Positions 17,928-25,215 of a DNA stretch of 64,000 nucleotides are shown one piece after another; positions within the stretch are counted from its first letter, which is position 1; each line of letters opens with the position of its first letter. Made by a program: the position numbers and the translations under genes. The notes below the pieces were generated by a model. It was given only the letters and a program-made list of their open reading frames with translations. It was not told the origin of the DNA and did no database searches. The DNA comes from Metalysinibacillus saudimassiliensis (GTDB lineage Bacteria; Bacillota; Bacilli; Bacillales_A; Planococcaceae). The DNA is taken from NCBI GenBank assembly GCA_000935965.1, contig LN483075.1:1-64000 (forward strand). Reading direction: 5' to 3'.

Positions 17928-18660
17928 GGTCTTGCTCCTTCGTCATCGCAATATACAAATCATCTAGCGTAGCGTCTGGCATCGCAAAAGCTTTGCGTAA
18001 ATCAGCCATTGTTCCCTGCGCACGAACACGTCCCTCATGCAGTAAAATAATACGGTCACAATAACGTTCAGCTGTTGATAAAATATGCGTAGACATTAAA
18101 ATCGAAGCGCCCTCTTGTTTTTTTGCATCCATTTGATCAAGTAAAGATTGGATACCAAGTGGATCTAAACCTACAAACGGCTCATCAATAATGTATAGCG
18201 CTGGCTCTACTAAAAAGGCACACATAATCATAACCTTTTGACGCATTCCTTTTGAAAAGTGCGACGGGAACCACTTTAAGCGGCGCTCCATCCGAAACTC
18301 TTTTAATAATTTTTCAGAGCGCGTCTTCACTGTTGCTTCATCTAATCCGTAAGCCATACCTGTTAATGCTAAATGCTCCTCAAGTGTTAGCTCATCATAA
18401 AGCACGGGCGTTTCTGGAATATACGAAAATGAACTGCGATATTTCTCCATATTTTGTTGTAATGTAACACCTTGCAATGCCACTTCTCCTGCATCAGGCA
18501 GTAATGTACCAATAATATGTTTAATGGTTGTACTTTTACCTGCACCATTTAACCCAATTAAACCTACAAGCTCGCCCTCCCCAATCGAAAAGCTCACCTC
18601 TTTAATAACAGGCTTGCGTGTATAGCCGCCTGTAACGTTCTTTAATTGTAAAACTGCCAT
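17920..18660 (-). CDS. ecsA: EcsA, ATPase of the Ecs ABC transporter
   Basis: ABC ATPase of 246 residues. Walker A GLNGAGKSTT lies near residue 38, Q-loop IPETPVLYDEL near 85, signature FSKGMRQK (F instead of L at its start) near 135, Walker B LYIIDEPFVGLD near 155 and H-loop MSTHIL near 190. The start at 18658-18660 (MAVLQLKN) has AGGAG ten bases upstream; the three extra codons from an upstream TTG would cover that site. It is divergent from hit, as in B. subtilis. Confidence 0.93.
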   Translation of the reverse strand: MAVLQLKNVTGGYTRKPVIKEVSFSIGEGELVGLIGLNGAGKSTTIKHIIGTLLPDAGEVALQGVTLQQNMEKYRSSFSYIPETPVLYDELTLEEHLALTGMAYGLDEATVKTRSEKLLKEFRMERRLKWFPSHFSKGMRQKVMIMCAFLVEPALYIIDEPFVGLDPLGIQSLLDQMDAKKQEGASILMSTHILSTAERYCDRIILLHEGRVRAQGTMADLRKAFAMPDATLDDLYIAMTKEQDHA

Positions 18661-18763
18661 ATCTTCCAACTCCTATTCTGTTTATAGTTTAGCAAATCTC
18701 AACGTTTTGTTCAGTTATTTGTATGATAGAATAAGTTTAATACAAACTAAAGGAGGAATTGCA

Positions 18764-19180
18764 ATGAACGATTGTATTTTTTGTAAAATTATTGATGGTA
18801 CAATTCCAAGTATAAAAGTATACGAGGACGAGCATGTGTATGCCTTTATGGATATTACACCACTTGCTAAAGGTCATACATTATTAATTCCTAAACAGCA
18901 CGTAAAGGATTTATTTGAGATGCCAAGTGAGCTAGCAGGTCATCTGTATTCTGTTGCACCAAGTATCGCTAATGCCATCAAAACAGCTTTCAATCCAAAA
19001 GGCTTAAACACATTAAATAATAACGGCGCGGCAGCTTACCAATCCGTATTCCATTACCATCTACATTTTATTCCACGTTACGAAGAAGACGGCTTAACAC
19101 TTGTGTGGGAACCAATCAAACCTGAAATGGCAGAGGTACAACAAGCAGCAGCTGCTATTGCGGATGCACTAAACGCTTAA
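18764..19180 (+). CDS. hit: HIT family nucleotide-binding protein Hit
   Basis: Histidine-triad hydrolase of 138 residues that acts on purine nucleotide conjugates. The triad is His97-x-His99-x-His101 (HYHLHFIPR), and a CxxC pair at Cys4/Cys7 probably binds zinc. GHTLLIPKQH at residues 37-46 is also typical. The start at 18764 follows AAAGGAGGAATTGCA; 19 further codons upstream are open but lie in front of the ribosome site. It is divergent from ecsAB, the order known in B. subtilis. Confidence 0.93.
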   Translation: MNDCIFCKIIDGTIPSIKVYEDEHVYAFMDITPLAKGHTLLIPKQHVKDLFEMPSELAGHLYSVAPSIANAIKTAFNPKGLNTLNNNGAAAYQSVFHYHLHFIPRYEEDGLTLVWEPIKPEMAEVQQAAAAIADALNA

Positions 19181-19195
19181 TTTTCTGAATAATCA

Positions 19196-19224
19196 TTGCA
19201 TTTATGCAAAGACACTTGTATAAT
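19196..19224 (+). promoter_or_regulatory. Promoter of trpP
   Basis: TTGCAT at 19196-19201, exactly 17 bases, then a perfect TATAAT at 19219-19224. Expected transcription start is near 19231, giving a leader of about 70 bases that contains the whole TRAP site. Confidence 0.8.
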
Positions 19225-19239
19225 TTAGCCAAGTTTCGC

Positions 19240-19297
19240 TAGCGCTCATGAGGAGACGTTAGGAGACCACAGTTTAGACTAGTTGAGGAGAGATGAG
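19240..19297 (+). promoter_or_regulatory. TRAP (MtrB) binding site in the trpP leader
   Basis: (G/U)AG triplets at 19240, 19250, 19260, 19275, 19280, 19285, 19290 and 19295, with near-miss triplets (GAC, GAC, CAG) at 19255, 19265 and 19270, fall on one exact five-base register. TRAP binds RNA triplets separated by two bases. The last three triplets are the Shine-Dalgarno region (GAGGAGAG), and the next register position is the ATG at 19300. Tryptophan-bound TRAP would therefore block ribosome binding, as described for B. subtilis trpP. Confidence 0.85.
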
Positions 19298-19299
19298 TT

Positions 19300-19833
19300 A
19301 TGAAGACGAAGAATCTTGTTTTAATGGCACTATTAGTAGGTGTCGGTGCGGCATTGTATATGGTCGTACCTGGCTTTATTGGGGGCATGAAGCCAGACTT
19401 TATGCTGACAATGATGTTTATTGGCATTTTATTATTTCCCTATGCGAAGGAAACATTTTTGCTTTCATTAGCAACGGGTGTACTATCAGGCTTATTTACA
19501 ACATTCCCAGGAGGGCTTGTACCAAATATTATTGATAAGGCAATTACAGGCTTGGTATTTTTAGGTGCGGTGACTGTGCTTGCTAAAGTCGTTCAGCATA
19601 CTTTTGTACAGCTTGCATTAATTGTAGCTGGCACAATTGTATCAGGCGCTATTTTTTTAGGCACAGCATTATTTGTCTTCCAAGCAAATGTACCTGTTGG
19701 CTTTGCTGCATTATTTGTTGGGGTGGTACTACCTGCAACAGCATTTAACGCCATTGCATTCGCTGTTATTTACCCTATCATTACAAATTTAGTAAAGCGC
19801 TCGTCATTTAAAACAGCAGCAACTCATGCGTAA
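19300..19833 (+). CDS. trpP: Tryptophan transporter TrpP (YhaG)
   Basis: Membrane protein of 177 residues with about six hydrophobic spans, of the TrpP family, held to be a tryptophan importer. The motif GGMKPDFMLTMMFIGILLFP (residues 28-47) and TFPGGLVPNIIDK near 72 are typical. Ribosome site GAGGAGAG is eight bases before ATG and is part of the TRAP site. It lies between hit and hpr, as in B. subtilis. Regulation by tryptophan through TRAP is well supported by the leader. Confidence 0.9.
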   Translation: MKTKNLVLMALLVGVGAALYMVVPGFIGGMKPDFMLTMMFIGILLFPYAKETFLLSLATGVLSGLFTTFPGGLVPNIIDKAITGLVFLGAVTVLAKVVQHTFVQLALIVAGTIVSGAIFLGTALFVFQANVPVGFAALFVGVVLPATAFNAIAFAVIYPIITNLVKRSSFKTAATHA

Positions 19834-19840
19834 GCCAAAG

Positions 19841-19870
19841 CGACTTGTCTTGTGACAGGTCGTTTTTTCT
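19841..19870 (+). terminator. Terminator of trpP
   Basis: Nine-base stem (19841-19849 with 19854-19862), TTGT loop, then six T. Confidence 0.85.
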
Positions 19871-19932
19871 TTTCGAACACAATATTATGGGTATAATAAG
19901 AGTACACACTTAACTTATTGGAGGAATGTTTT

Positions 19933-20307
19933 ATGAAAGCAAAGAATTTTTTATTGGGTGTTACAGCTGGCGTAGTTGGTGGCATGGCAGTAGCGGCATT
20001 TATCGCCCCACAATCAGGTAATGACCTACGCACAACATTAAAGTCAAATACCACTAACCTAAAAGCACGTATTGCTGAGACACGTGATGAAGTAAATCAT
20101 GTAAAAGCTTCTATTACTACACTAACTTCAGTTGCAAAAAATAATATTCCACAGATAGTAAATGAATTAAAAGAGACTATTCAACGTTTCCAAAAAGAAA
20201 TCGAGCCAAACACAACACACCTACAACAAGAAATTGGTTCTTTGCAACAATCTATTGGCGAAATCGAGAAAAATATTAGCGAACTTAGAGAATCTACACA
20301 AAATTAA
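19933..20307 (+). CDS. yhaH: YtxH-domain protein (YhaH type)
   Basis: A 124-residue protein with one N-terminal membrane segment (about 5-25, GVTAGVVGGMAVAAFIAPQSG) and a long hydrophilic alpha-helical, probably coiled-coil tail (residues 35-124). This is the YtxH/gas-vesicle-like layout. The ATG at 19933 is preceded by TTGGAGGAATGTTTT, so the TTG of the longer frame is rejected. The position between trpP and hpr matches B. subtilis yhaH. No enzymatic motif is present; function is unknown. Confidence 0.8.
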   Translation: MKAKNFLLGVTAGVVGGMAVAAFIAPQSGNDLRTTLKSNTTNLKARIAETRDEVNHVKASITTLTSVAKNNIPQIVNELKETIQRFQKEIEPNTTHLQQEIGSLQQSIGEIEKNISELRESTQN

Positions 20308-20367
20308 GCAAGCCTCGTTATAGTATTTTACTCTCACTAAATATTAAATAGTTGATATTTTTAATAT

Positions 20368-20410
20368 AAATGGCGCGGAAAATGATAATTTTTCTGCGTC
20401 ATTTTATTTT
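20368..20410 (+). terminator. Probable terminator of yhaH
   Basis: An imperfect hairpin (AAATGGCGC... with ...GCGTCATTT, G-T wobble, extended by GAAAA/TTTTC), then a T-rich tract. The 184-base gap up to hpr holds nothing else apparent. Confidence 0.65.
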
Positions 20411-20491
20411 TTATTTTTTCTAACTTTAAAGTCTTTTCCTTTATTGCTATAATATTTTTAAAATGCTAAGAGAAAGTAGTAGGTGATTGCT

Positions 20492-21043
20492 ATGTCAGAT
20501 GAGTTATACACAAAAAAAGAGGCAATGCTATACAGCCAGCGCATTGCACAACTGTCAAAAGCGCTATGGAAAGCTGTCGAAAAGGATTGGCAGCATTGGA
20601 TTAAACCCTATGACCTTAACATCAACGAGCACCACATCTTATGGATTTCATTCCACCTTAAAGGAGCGTCTATTTCTGATGTGGCGAAGTTTGGCGTAAT
20701 GCACGTTTCTACTGCGTTTAACTTCTCAAAGAAATTAGAAGAACGTGGCTTCCTATCATTTTCGAAGCGTGACGATGATAAGCGCAACACATATGTTGAG
20801 TTAACACCTGAGGGCAAGCAATTAATCTTAGAGCTTAACGCCAACTACCACAACACACAACATACGGTATTAAATGGCTCATTAGCCCTCAAAGATTTAT
20901 ACGGCCGCTTTCCTGAGTTTTTAGATGTAATGGCTGTTATTCGTAACATTTATGGGGATGATTTTATCGATATTTTCGAACGCTCATTTCAACACTTTCG
21001 TGAGTCGTTCGACGATTTAGAGCGAGAACACTCGGATCATTAA
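20492..21043 (+). CDS. hpr: Hpr/ScoC, MarR-family transition-state regulator
   Basis: MarR-type winged-helix repressor that in B. subtilis represses extracellular protease, peptide transport and sporulation genes. The 183 residues have the helix-turn-helix at about 55-110, with [21 protein letters not shown] and [20 protein letters not shown] as recognition helix and wing; this wording is nearly invariant in Hpr. The start at 20492 is preceded by TAGGTGATTGCT. An upstream GTG three codons earlier overlaps the ribosome site. Neighbours (trpP, yhaH, prsA) confirm orthology. Confidence 0.93.
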   Translation: MSDELYTKKEAMLYSQRIAQLSKALWKAVEKDWQHWIKPYDLNINEHHILWISFHLKGASISDVAKFGVMHVSTAFNFSKKLEERGFLSFSKRDDDKRNTYVELTPEGKQLILELNANYHNTQHTVLNGSLALKDLYGRFPEFLDVMAVIRNIYGDDFIDIFERSFQHFRESFDDLEREHSDH

Positions 21044-21047
21044 TACT

Positions 21048-21092
21048 AAAGGAATGTTGTCGCCTTTAAAAGCGCTTAACATTCCTTTTTAT
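21048..21092 (+). terminator. Terminator of hpr
   Basis: Eleven-base perfect arms (21048-21058 and 21078-21088) with a 19-base loop, then T-rich sequence. Confidence 0.8.
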
Positions 21093-21122
21093 TTTTTCTA
21101 TAATGAAAGAGAGGTGAATACG

Positions 21123-21668
21123 ATGCACTGTTGGAAAATCTTAAATATTTATAAACAATATGGCTTACCCCGCATTTTATTATGGACGGTTATCGCATTT
21201 ATTTTAACGCTTTGTACGAGCTACTTAGCCTTTACTTTTACGTATACACAACCATTTAATGATGATTACTTTCTTATTTTTGCAACGCTTGTCATTGCTC
21301 TTTACCCCATTCATAAATGTGTGCATTATTTAACACTGCTAGACTATAAGGATGAGGTTGAAACGGAGTGGAAAATAATGTACGGCTACGTACCTACACT
21401 ACATCTGCGCATTAAAGAGATTTTACCAAAGCGACGTTATATTATCACACGCCTAGCACCTTTCACTACAATTAATAGTGCTATCATTATTAGTATGCTA
21501 CTGGCACCTAATGTCATTCATTATGGTTCAATTTTACTCGCCTATCACACGAGTATTTGTGTAATTGATATTTTATATGTTAAAAATTTACTTCACTCCC
21601 CTAAAGAGGCTCAAATTGAAGAAACCCCGCGCGGCTTCGAAATTTTAGTACCCCCAAACATTAGGTAA
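21123..21668 (+). CDS. DUF3267-like membrane protein with altered zincin motif
   Basis: A 181-residue membrane protein with about four hydrophobic segments. It resembles DUF3267 proteins, which carry HExxH between membrane spans and are thought to be related to membrane metallopeptidases. Here that site reads HKCVH (about residues 61-65), so the catalytic glutamate is replaced by lysine while both histidines remain. I chose the ATG at 21123 because GAGAGGTG lies seven bases upstream. It may be a scaffold or an inactive relative. Family assignment is by pattern only and is moderate. Confidence 0.6.
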   Translation: MHCWKILNIYKQYGLPRILLWTVIAFILTLCTSYLAFTFTYTQPFNDDYFLIFATLVIALYPIHKCVHYLTLLDYKDEVETEWKIMYGYVPTLHLRIKEILPKRRYIITRLAPFTTINSAIIISMLLAPNVIHYGSILLAYHTSICVIDILYVKNLLHSPKEAQIEETPRGFEILVPPNIR

Positions 21669-21733
21669 TGTTGCTTGTATTTTATTTCATATTTTTGCTA
21701 TGCTAAGAGGAACGAAAGAGGGGAGGAATAGAT

Positions 21734-21919
21734 TTGCTACTATTCTCTGTAATTCTATTCTCGGTATTTTACTTATTCCAAATTAACCGCATGACGTTTG
21801 CCCTTTGCGAACGTAGAGAGATTCCCGAAGAGAAGCAACCAAAAATTTATCGTACTGTTAATATTTTAATTACGATTTTACTGTTTTCTTTCTATCTCGA
21901 GGTCATTACAGCTGGATAA
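21734..21919 (+). CDS. Small membrane protein of unknown function
   Basis: A 61-residue protein with two membrane segments (about 2-22 and 43-60) around a charged centre (CERREIPEEKQPKIYR). Translation begins at TTG (21734), well placed seven bases after GGGAGG. It sits between the DUF3267-like gene and a terminator. I do not recognise a family; the good ribosome site and the clean end at a terminator support a real gene. Confidence 0.6.
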   Translation: MLLFSVILFSVFYLFQINRMTFALCERREIPEEKQPKIYRTVNILITILLFSFYLEVITAG

Positions 21920-21928
21920 GCGAGCTAA

Positions 21929-21959
21929 AAGGAGTTGCTAAAGGCAACTTCTTTTTTTT
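21929..21959 (+). terminator. Terminator upstream of prsA
   Basis: Eight-base stem (21931-21938 with 21944-21951) and a run of eight T, after the small membrane protein gene. Confidence 0.8.
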
Positions 21960-22041
21960 GGATGGAACCATTTTTGTTTTAATTTCGTTTATGATATAGT
22001 GTAACTTGCATGAACTGAATAGTGGGGAGAGAAAATTATTT

Positions 22042-23007
22042 ATGAAGAAAAAAGCATTAACGTTTACACTTGCTGCCTCGGTAGTAGCATTAGCTGCTTG
22101 TAGCGGTGGAGATAGCTCTGACCTTGTAACATCAAAAGACTTTGGTAAAATTACAACGGCTGAGTTTAACGATATGTCTAAGCAACTTACTGGACCATTC
22201 GTGTTAAAACAAATGATTACTGAAAAAGTGTTAGCTGATAAATATGAAGTTTCTAAAGAAGAAGTAGACGAAGCCTTTAAACCTGTTGAAGAGCAATATG
22301 GTGATGAGCTTAACTCAGCACTTGCTGCAAACGGCTTAACAGCTGACGGCTTTAAAGATTCATTACGTCTGCAATTATTACAAAACAAAGCGCTACAAGA
22401 ACACGCTGTTACAGATGAAGAAGTTAAAAAAATCTACGAACAAGGCAAACAAGAACTTAATGGTCGCCATATTTTAGTAGAAGATGAAGAAACAGCACAA
22501 AAAGCGATTAAAGAAATCAAAGACGGTGCATCATTTGGTGATGTAGCGAAAAAATATTCGACAGACCCAGGCTCTAAAGAAAAAGGCGGCGAATTAGGTT
22601 GGTTCTCTCAAGGTACAATGCTTGAGTCATTCAATGATGCTGCTTATGCATTAGAGTTAAATAAAGTAAGTGAACCTGTAGCTTCTGACGTTGGCTTCCA
22701 TGTTATCGAAATTACAGACAAGCGTGATGTAAAAGACTATCCTAAATTTGAGGATAAAGAAAATGAAATCCGCGAAGGTCTTGTAGAAAAAATGATGCAA
22801 ACTGGCGAAGCACAAGTTGTGCTAGACGAAGTGGTTGGCAAAATGCTTAAAAAAGCTGACTTTAAAACAGAAGATCCGCTGTTAAAAGATGCGCTTAATT
22901 TATTCACTAAGGGTCCTGAAGCCCAAGCAGAAGAAAAAGCTGACGACGCTAAGGAAAAACCTACTGAAGAACCAGCAAAAGAAGAGAAAAAAGAAGACAA
23001 GAAATAA
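22042..23007 (+). CDS. prsA: Foldase lipoprotein PrsA
   Basis: Extracytoplasmic peptidyl-prolyl isomerase anchored by a lipid, which folds secreted proteins and penicillin-binding proteins at the cell surface. The signal peptide ends in lipobox LAAC with lipidated Cys20. The parvulin (PPIC) domain spans about 135-225 (NGRHILVEDEETA, FGDVAKKYSTDPGSKEKGGE, LGWFSQGTM). A highly charged Lys/Glu tail follows residue 295. The start at 22042 follows GGGGAGAGAAAATTATTT; a longer frame begins upstream. 321 residues is slightly longer than B. subtilis PrsA. Placement after hpr is conserved. Confidence 0.95.
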   Translation: MKKKALTFTLAASVVALAACSGGDSSDLVTSKDFGKITTAEFNDMSKQLTGPFVLKQMITEKVLADKYEVSKEEVDEAFKPVEEQYGDELNSALAANGLTADGFKDSLRLQLLQNKALQEHAVTDEEVKKIYEQGKQELNGRHILVEDEETAQKAIKEIKDGASFGDVAKKYSTDPGSKEKGGELGWFSQGTMLESFNDAAYALELNKVSEPVASDVGFHVIEITDKRDVKDYPKFEDKENEIREGLVEKMMQTGEAQVVLDEVVGKMLKKADFKTEDPLLKDALNLFTKGPEAQAEEKADDAKEKPTEEPAKEEKKEDKK

Positions 23008-23041
23008 GCTAAAACACCTCGCCTACCTTATGGTAAGGTAG

Positions 23042-23293
23042 TGACCCCTTAAAGTTAGAGTTTTTATTATGCAGCTAATTGGCTGGCATGTGTCCGATAT
23101 TTTATCGGGCTCATGCCGGCCAGTTTTTGTTTAATTCGATCATTGTTGTAGTAAGTATTTTTTCGAAACTAATTTCATTCCTAATGAACCTTCTAAATAC
23201 TCTTGCACAACGCTCCATTTAAATTCTTCACTATATTTAGCCATAAAAAAATCACCCCAAAAAGTTAGTTTTTACTCTAACTTTTGGGGTGCA
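23042..23293 (-). mobile_element. Internally deleted IS3-family element, about 250 bp
   Basis: The ends are imperfect inverted repeats: TGACCCCTTAAAGTTAGAG at the left and CTCTAACTTTTGGGGTGCA at the right. Inside, on the minus strand, the start of an IS3 OrfA and the end of an IS3 OrfB transposase are joined directly, so most of both genes is gone. A second copy of the right-end motif (CACCCC...GTTAG, 23253-23268) forms a hairpin with the terminus. The element cannot move by itself. Confidence 0.75.
23067..23244 (-). pseudogene. Fused remnants of IS3 OrfA and OrfB transposase
   Basis: From ATG at 23242-23244 the frame gives MAKYSEEFKWSVVQEYLEG..., a typical IS3 OrfA N-terminus, and stops at 23140 after 34 codons. 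In the next frame, YYNNDRIKQKLAGMSP and IKYRTHASQLAA with a stop at 23067-23069 form the C-terminal end of an OrfB integrase. The joint lies near 23155, where the reading frame changes. More than 300 codons are missing between the two pieces. Confidence 0.8.
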
Positions 23294-24226
23294 GCACCTA
23301 AACGAGGTGTTTTTTTTTGCAGACTCCCATAAAAATTGGAGATAGCGTACTGTCACATACCCCACCATTATCGTCGCAATTGTAGCTTCTATTATAATAA
23401 GCGCGGTTATAAAGTAATTGTTATAGCCAAAGTGCTCACAAGTTTGTAGCAAGGCCGTCGCACTAATCACAAGTGGAAAAGTAAACGCCGCATAACTCGG
23501 ATAAAACGGTAGGCGCAGTAACTTTGGTAGTTGGGTTAATACGACTACATACAATACTTGAGCTAGTAGGAGTGTTACTAACAGTAATAAGGGTGAAGGC
23601 TCGCTAAAGTGAGCTAAGATGCCTGCTAAAATAAGCGATGTAGGTGCACATAAAATTGTAATAAGTGGTAACGCTGGCTGTTCTATATCGCGTAAAACAA
23701 AAATGCGTAGTATGACAGGTGGCAATAACACAAGCAAAAATGCCACACAAGTATAAGAAACTACTGTCATTAGCATCGAAGCTTGGTCGCCAGCAGTTAA
23801 AGGCATTACACCCATACCAATGTACATAATAAACCAGCTAGGATAAATTTTTGTAAGCGTTAGTGGCTCGCTCAACACAAAACGATAGGTAAAAAATAGC
23901 ATCAGCGCAAAATGTAGCACCACAGCACACCACCAAATCATTTGCCATACTTGACTCGTGGTCATGTACAAACTACTTGCGACCATTACTGCCATTGTAA
24001 AGGTTGGCGATACAGCGGCAATTACAGGATTTTGTAACTCTTGCCATACTTTTTTAGGAAACAGCACTACTTTAAGTACCAAGCCCATACCAAGCAGCAT
24101 CCCTGCACTATTTAGCATAGTAGTAACTAATTGAAGGTCAAACGCTAATAGCAGTTTAGCAAGTGAAAAAAGAGCCAGCACTAACCCACTCATAGGAATC
24201 GGTATACGACGAATAAAATTACGCAT
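23252..24226 (-). CDS. TDT (TehA/SLAC1-like) family transporter with IS-derived C-terminus
   Basis: Membrane protein of 324 residues with about ten hydrophobic segments, of the tellurite-resistance/dicarboxylate (TDT) transporter type, beginning PMSGLVLALFSLAKL. Substrate is unknown; relatives move tellurite, C4-dicarboxylates, sulfite or anions. The last 20 or so residues (from about KNTSFRCCTPKVRVK) are encoded by the terminal repeat of the IS3 remnant, so the original C-terminus has been replaced. The transmembrane core is intact and the protein may still work. The gene is divergent from a LysR regulator gene, which probably controls it. Confidence 0.7.
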   Translation of the reverse strand: MRNFIRRIPIPMSGLVLALFSLAKLLLAFDLQLVTTMLNSAGMLLGMGLVLKVVLFPKKVWQELQNPVIAAVSPTFTMAVMVASSLYMTTSQVWQMIWWCAVVLHFALMLFFTYRFVLSEPLTLTKIYPSWFIMYIGMGVMPLTAGDQASMLMTVVSYTCVAFLLVLLPPVILRIFVLRDIEQPALPLITILCAPTSLILAGILAHFSEPSPLLLLVTLLLAQVLYVVVLTQLPKLLRLPFYPSYAAFTFPLVISATALLQTCEHFGYNNYFITALIIIEATIATIMVGYVTVRYLQFLWESAKKNTSFRCCTPKVRVKTNFLG

Positions 24227-24265
24227 TCATTGTCATCTCCTTTGTTAGCTTTAGTATAAGCTACT

Positions 24266-24325
24266 CCTTATTATTTTAAAAATACATAAATCTAATTATA
24301 CTTATTATAAAATCTAATAATAAGG
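24266..24325. promoter_or_regulatory. Repeat-rich divergent control region of tdt and lysR
   Basis: CCTTATTATT (24266-24275) is the reverse complement of AATAATAAGG (24316-24325). Two direct repeats AATCTAATnATA (24289-24300 and 24311-24322) start 22 bases apart, two helical turns. This is a likely LysR-type operator for both genes. Confidence 0.5.
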
Positions 24326-24335
24326 ATGTGTTAGT

Positions 24336-25148
24336 ATGCTCGAACAGTTACGTATATTTACAAAAGTTTATGAACAGCGCAATTTCACTAAAGCTGCCGA
24401 ATTATTATTTATTTCACAGCCTACATTGTCAGTTAAAATCAAGCAACTGGAACAACAGTTAAATGTCACACTATTTATTCGTCAAGGACCTAAAAATAGT
24501 ATCCCAACTGAAGCAGCACATATTTTTTATGACTATGCGCTACAAACACTTGATATGTATGAACAAACAATTGCTAAGATGCAACGCGACGAACGCATGC
24601 GTTGCACTATTGGTTGTTCGCATACGATTGCTGTACACTATTTCCCTATGATTTTACCCAAGCTTGCGATGCAATTTCCTATGATTGATTTTTCGCTGTC
24701 ATTACGTAACTCTGAACAAGTAGCTGAAGCCGTTACTCAGCACTCACTCACGATAGGTCTCATCGAAAAACCAATCGATACACACCCACTCGCTAAAAAA
24801 ACAGTGGCTACTGACGAGTTAGTGCTTGCTGGGCAAAGTACGAGCCAACACTGGCTAATGCGCGAGCCATCGTCTGGTGTACGGTTTTTTAATGAACTCT
24901 ATAGAGCTGAACACAATAGTACAACGCCTCTAATAGAAGTTGATAATAATGAAATGATTGTTGCACTGTTACAGCAAGGCTTTGGTAAAAGTATTTTATC
25001 AAAAGCAAGCTTACCAAAACATATCCCCTACGAAACGTTGCCTTCACGCTATAAACGTGAGTTGTATGTCATTTATCATGAACAACAATTACTCACTCCT
25101 GTAGTCCAAGCCATTATTGCAACGTTTGCCACCATCAAAGATAGTTAA
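24336..25148 (+). CDS. LysR-family transcriptional regulator
   Basis: Regulator of 270 residues. The N-terminal winged helix-turn-helix is MLEQLRIFTKVYEQRNFTKAAELLFISQPTLSVKIKQLEQ (described here in full as residues 1-40 of the usual LysR start; key helix AAELLFISQPTLSVKI), and the substrate-binding domain covers about 88-265. It is a little shorter than the usual 290-300 residues. It is divergent from the TDT transporter gene with a repeat-rich intergenic region, which suggests local control and an effector related to the transported anion; that is inference. Confidence 0.88.
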   Translation: MLEQLRIFTKVYEQRNFTKAAELLFISQPTLSVKIKQLEQQLNVTLFIRQGPKNSIPTEAAHIFYDYALQTLDMYEQTIAKMQRDERMRCTIGCSHTIAVHYFPMILPKLAMQFPMIDFSLSLRNSEQVAEAVTQHSLTIGLIEKPIDTHPLAKKTVATDELVLAGQSTSQHWLMREPSSGVRFFNELYRAEHNSTTPLIEVDNNEMIVALLQQGFGKSILSKASLPKHIPYETLPSRYKRELYVIYHEQQLLTPVVQAIIATFATIKDS

Positions 25149-25165
25149 AAATCAATGTAACAAAA

Positions 25166-25207
25166 AATGCACCCCCATTGTTAGTATGTCTAACAACGGG
25201 GGTACAT
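25166..25207. terminator. Bidirectional terminator between lysR and yhaM
   Basis: Long hairpin (ACCCCCATTGTTAG with CTAACAACGGGGGT, one mismatch) and a five-base loop. T-rich sequence follows on both strands. Confidence 0.85.
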
Positions 25208-25215
25208 CTTTTTAT

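Larger units (their letters stand above)
23011..23318. other. prsA terminator apparently split by a mobile element remnant
   Basis: AAAACACCTCG (23011-23021) is the exact reverse complement of CGAGGTGTTTT (23303-23313), which continues into nine T. Between them lies the IS3 remnant. The left part also contains CCTACCTTA/TAAGGTAG (23022-23041). The simplest reading is one strong bidirectional terminator between prsA and the convergent tdt gene, cut in two by insertion. Confidence 0.5.

Noticed and set aside
18707..18735. Promoter of hit (TTGTTC and TAGAAT)
   Set aside because: Spacing is only 14 bases; no better pair was found in the ecsA-hit gap, so none is annotated.
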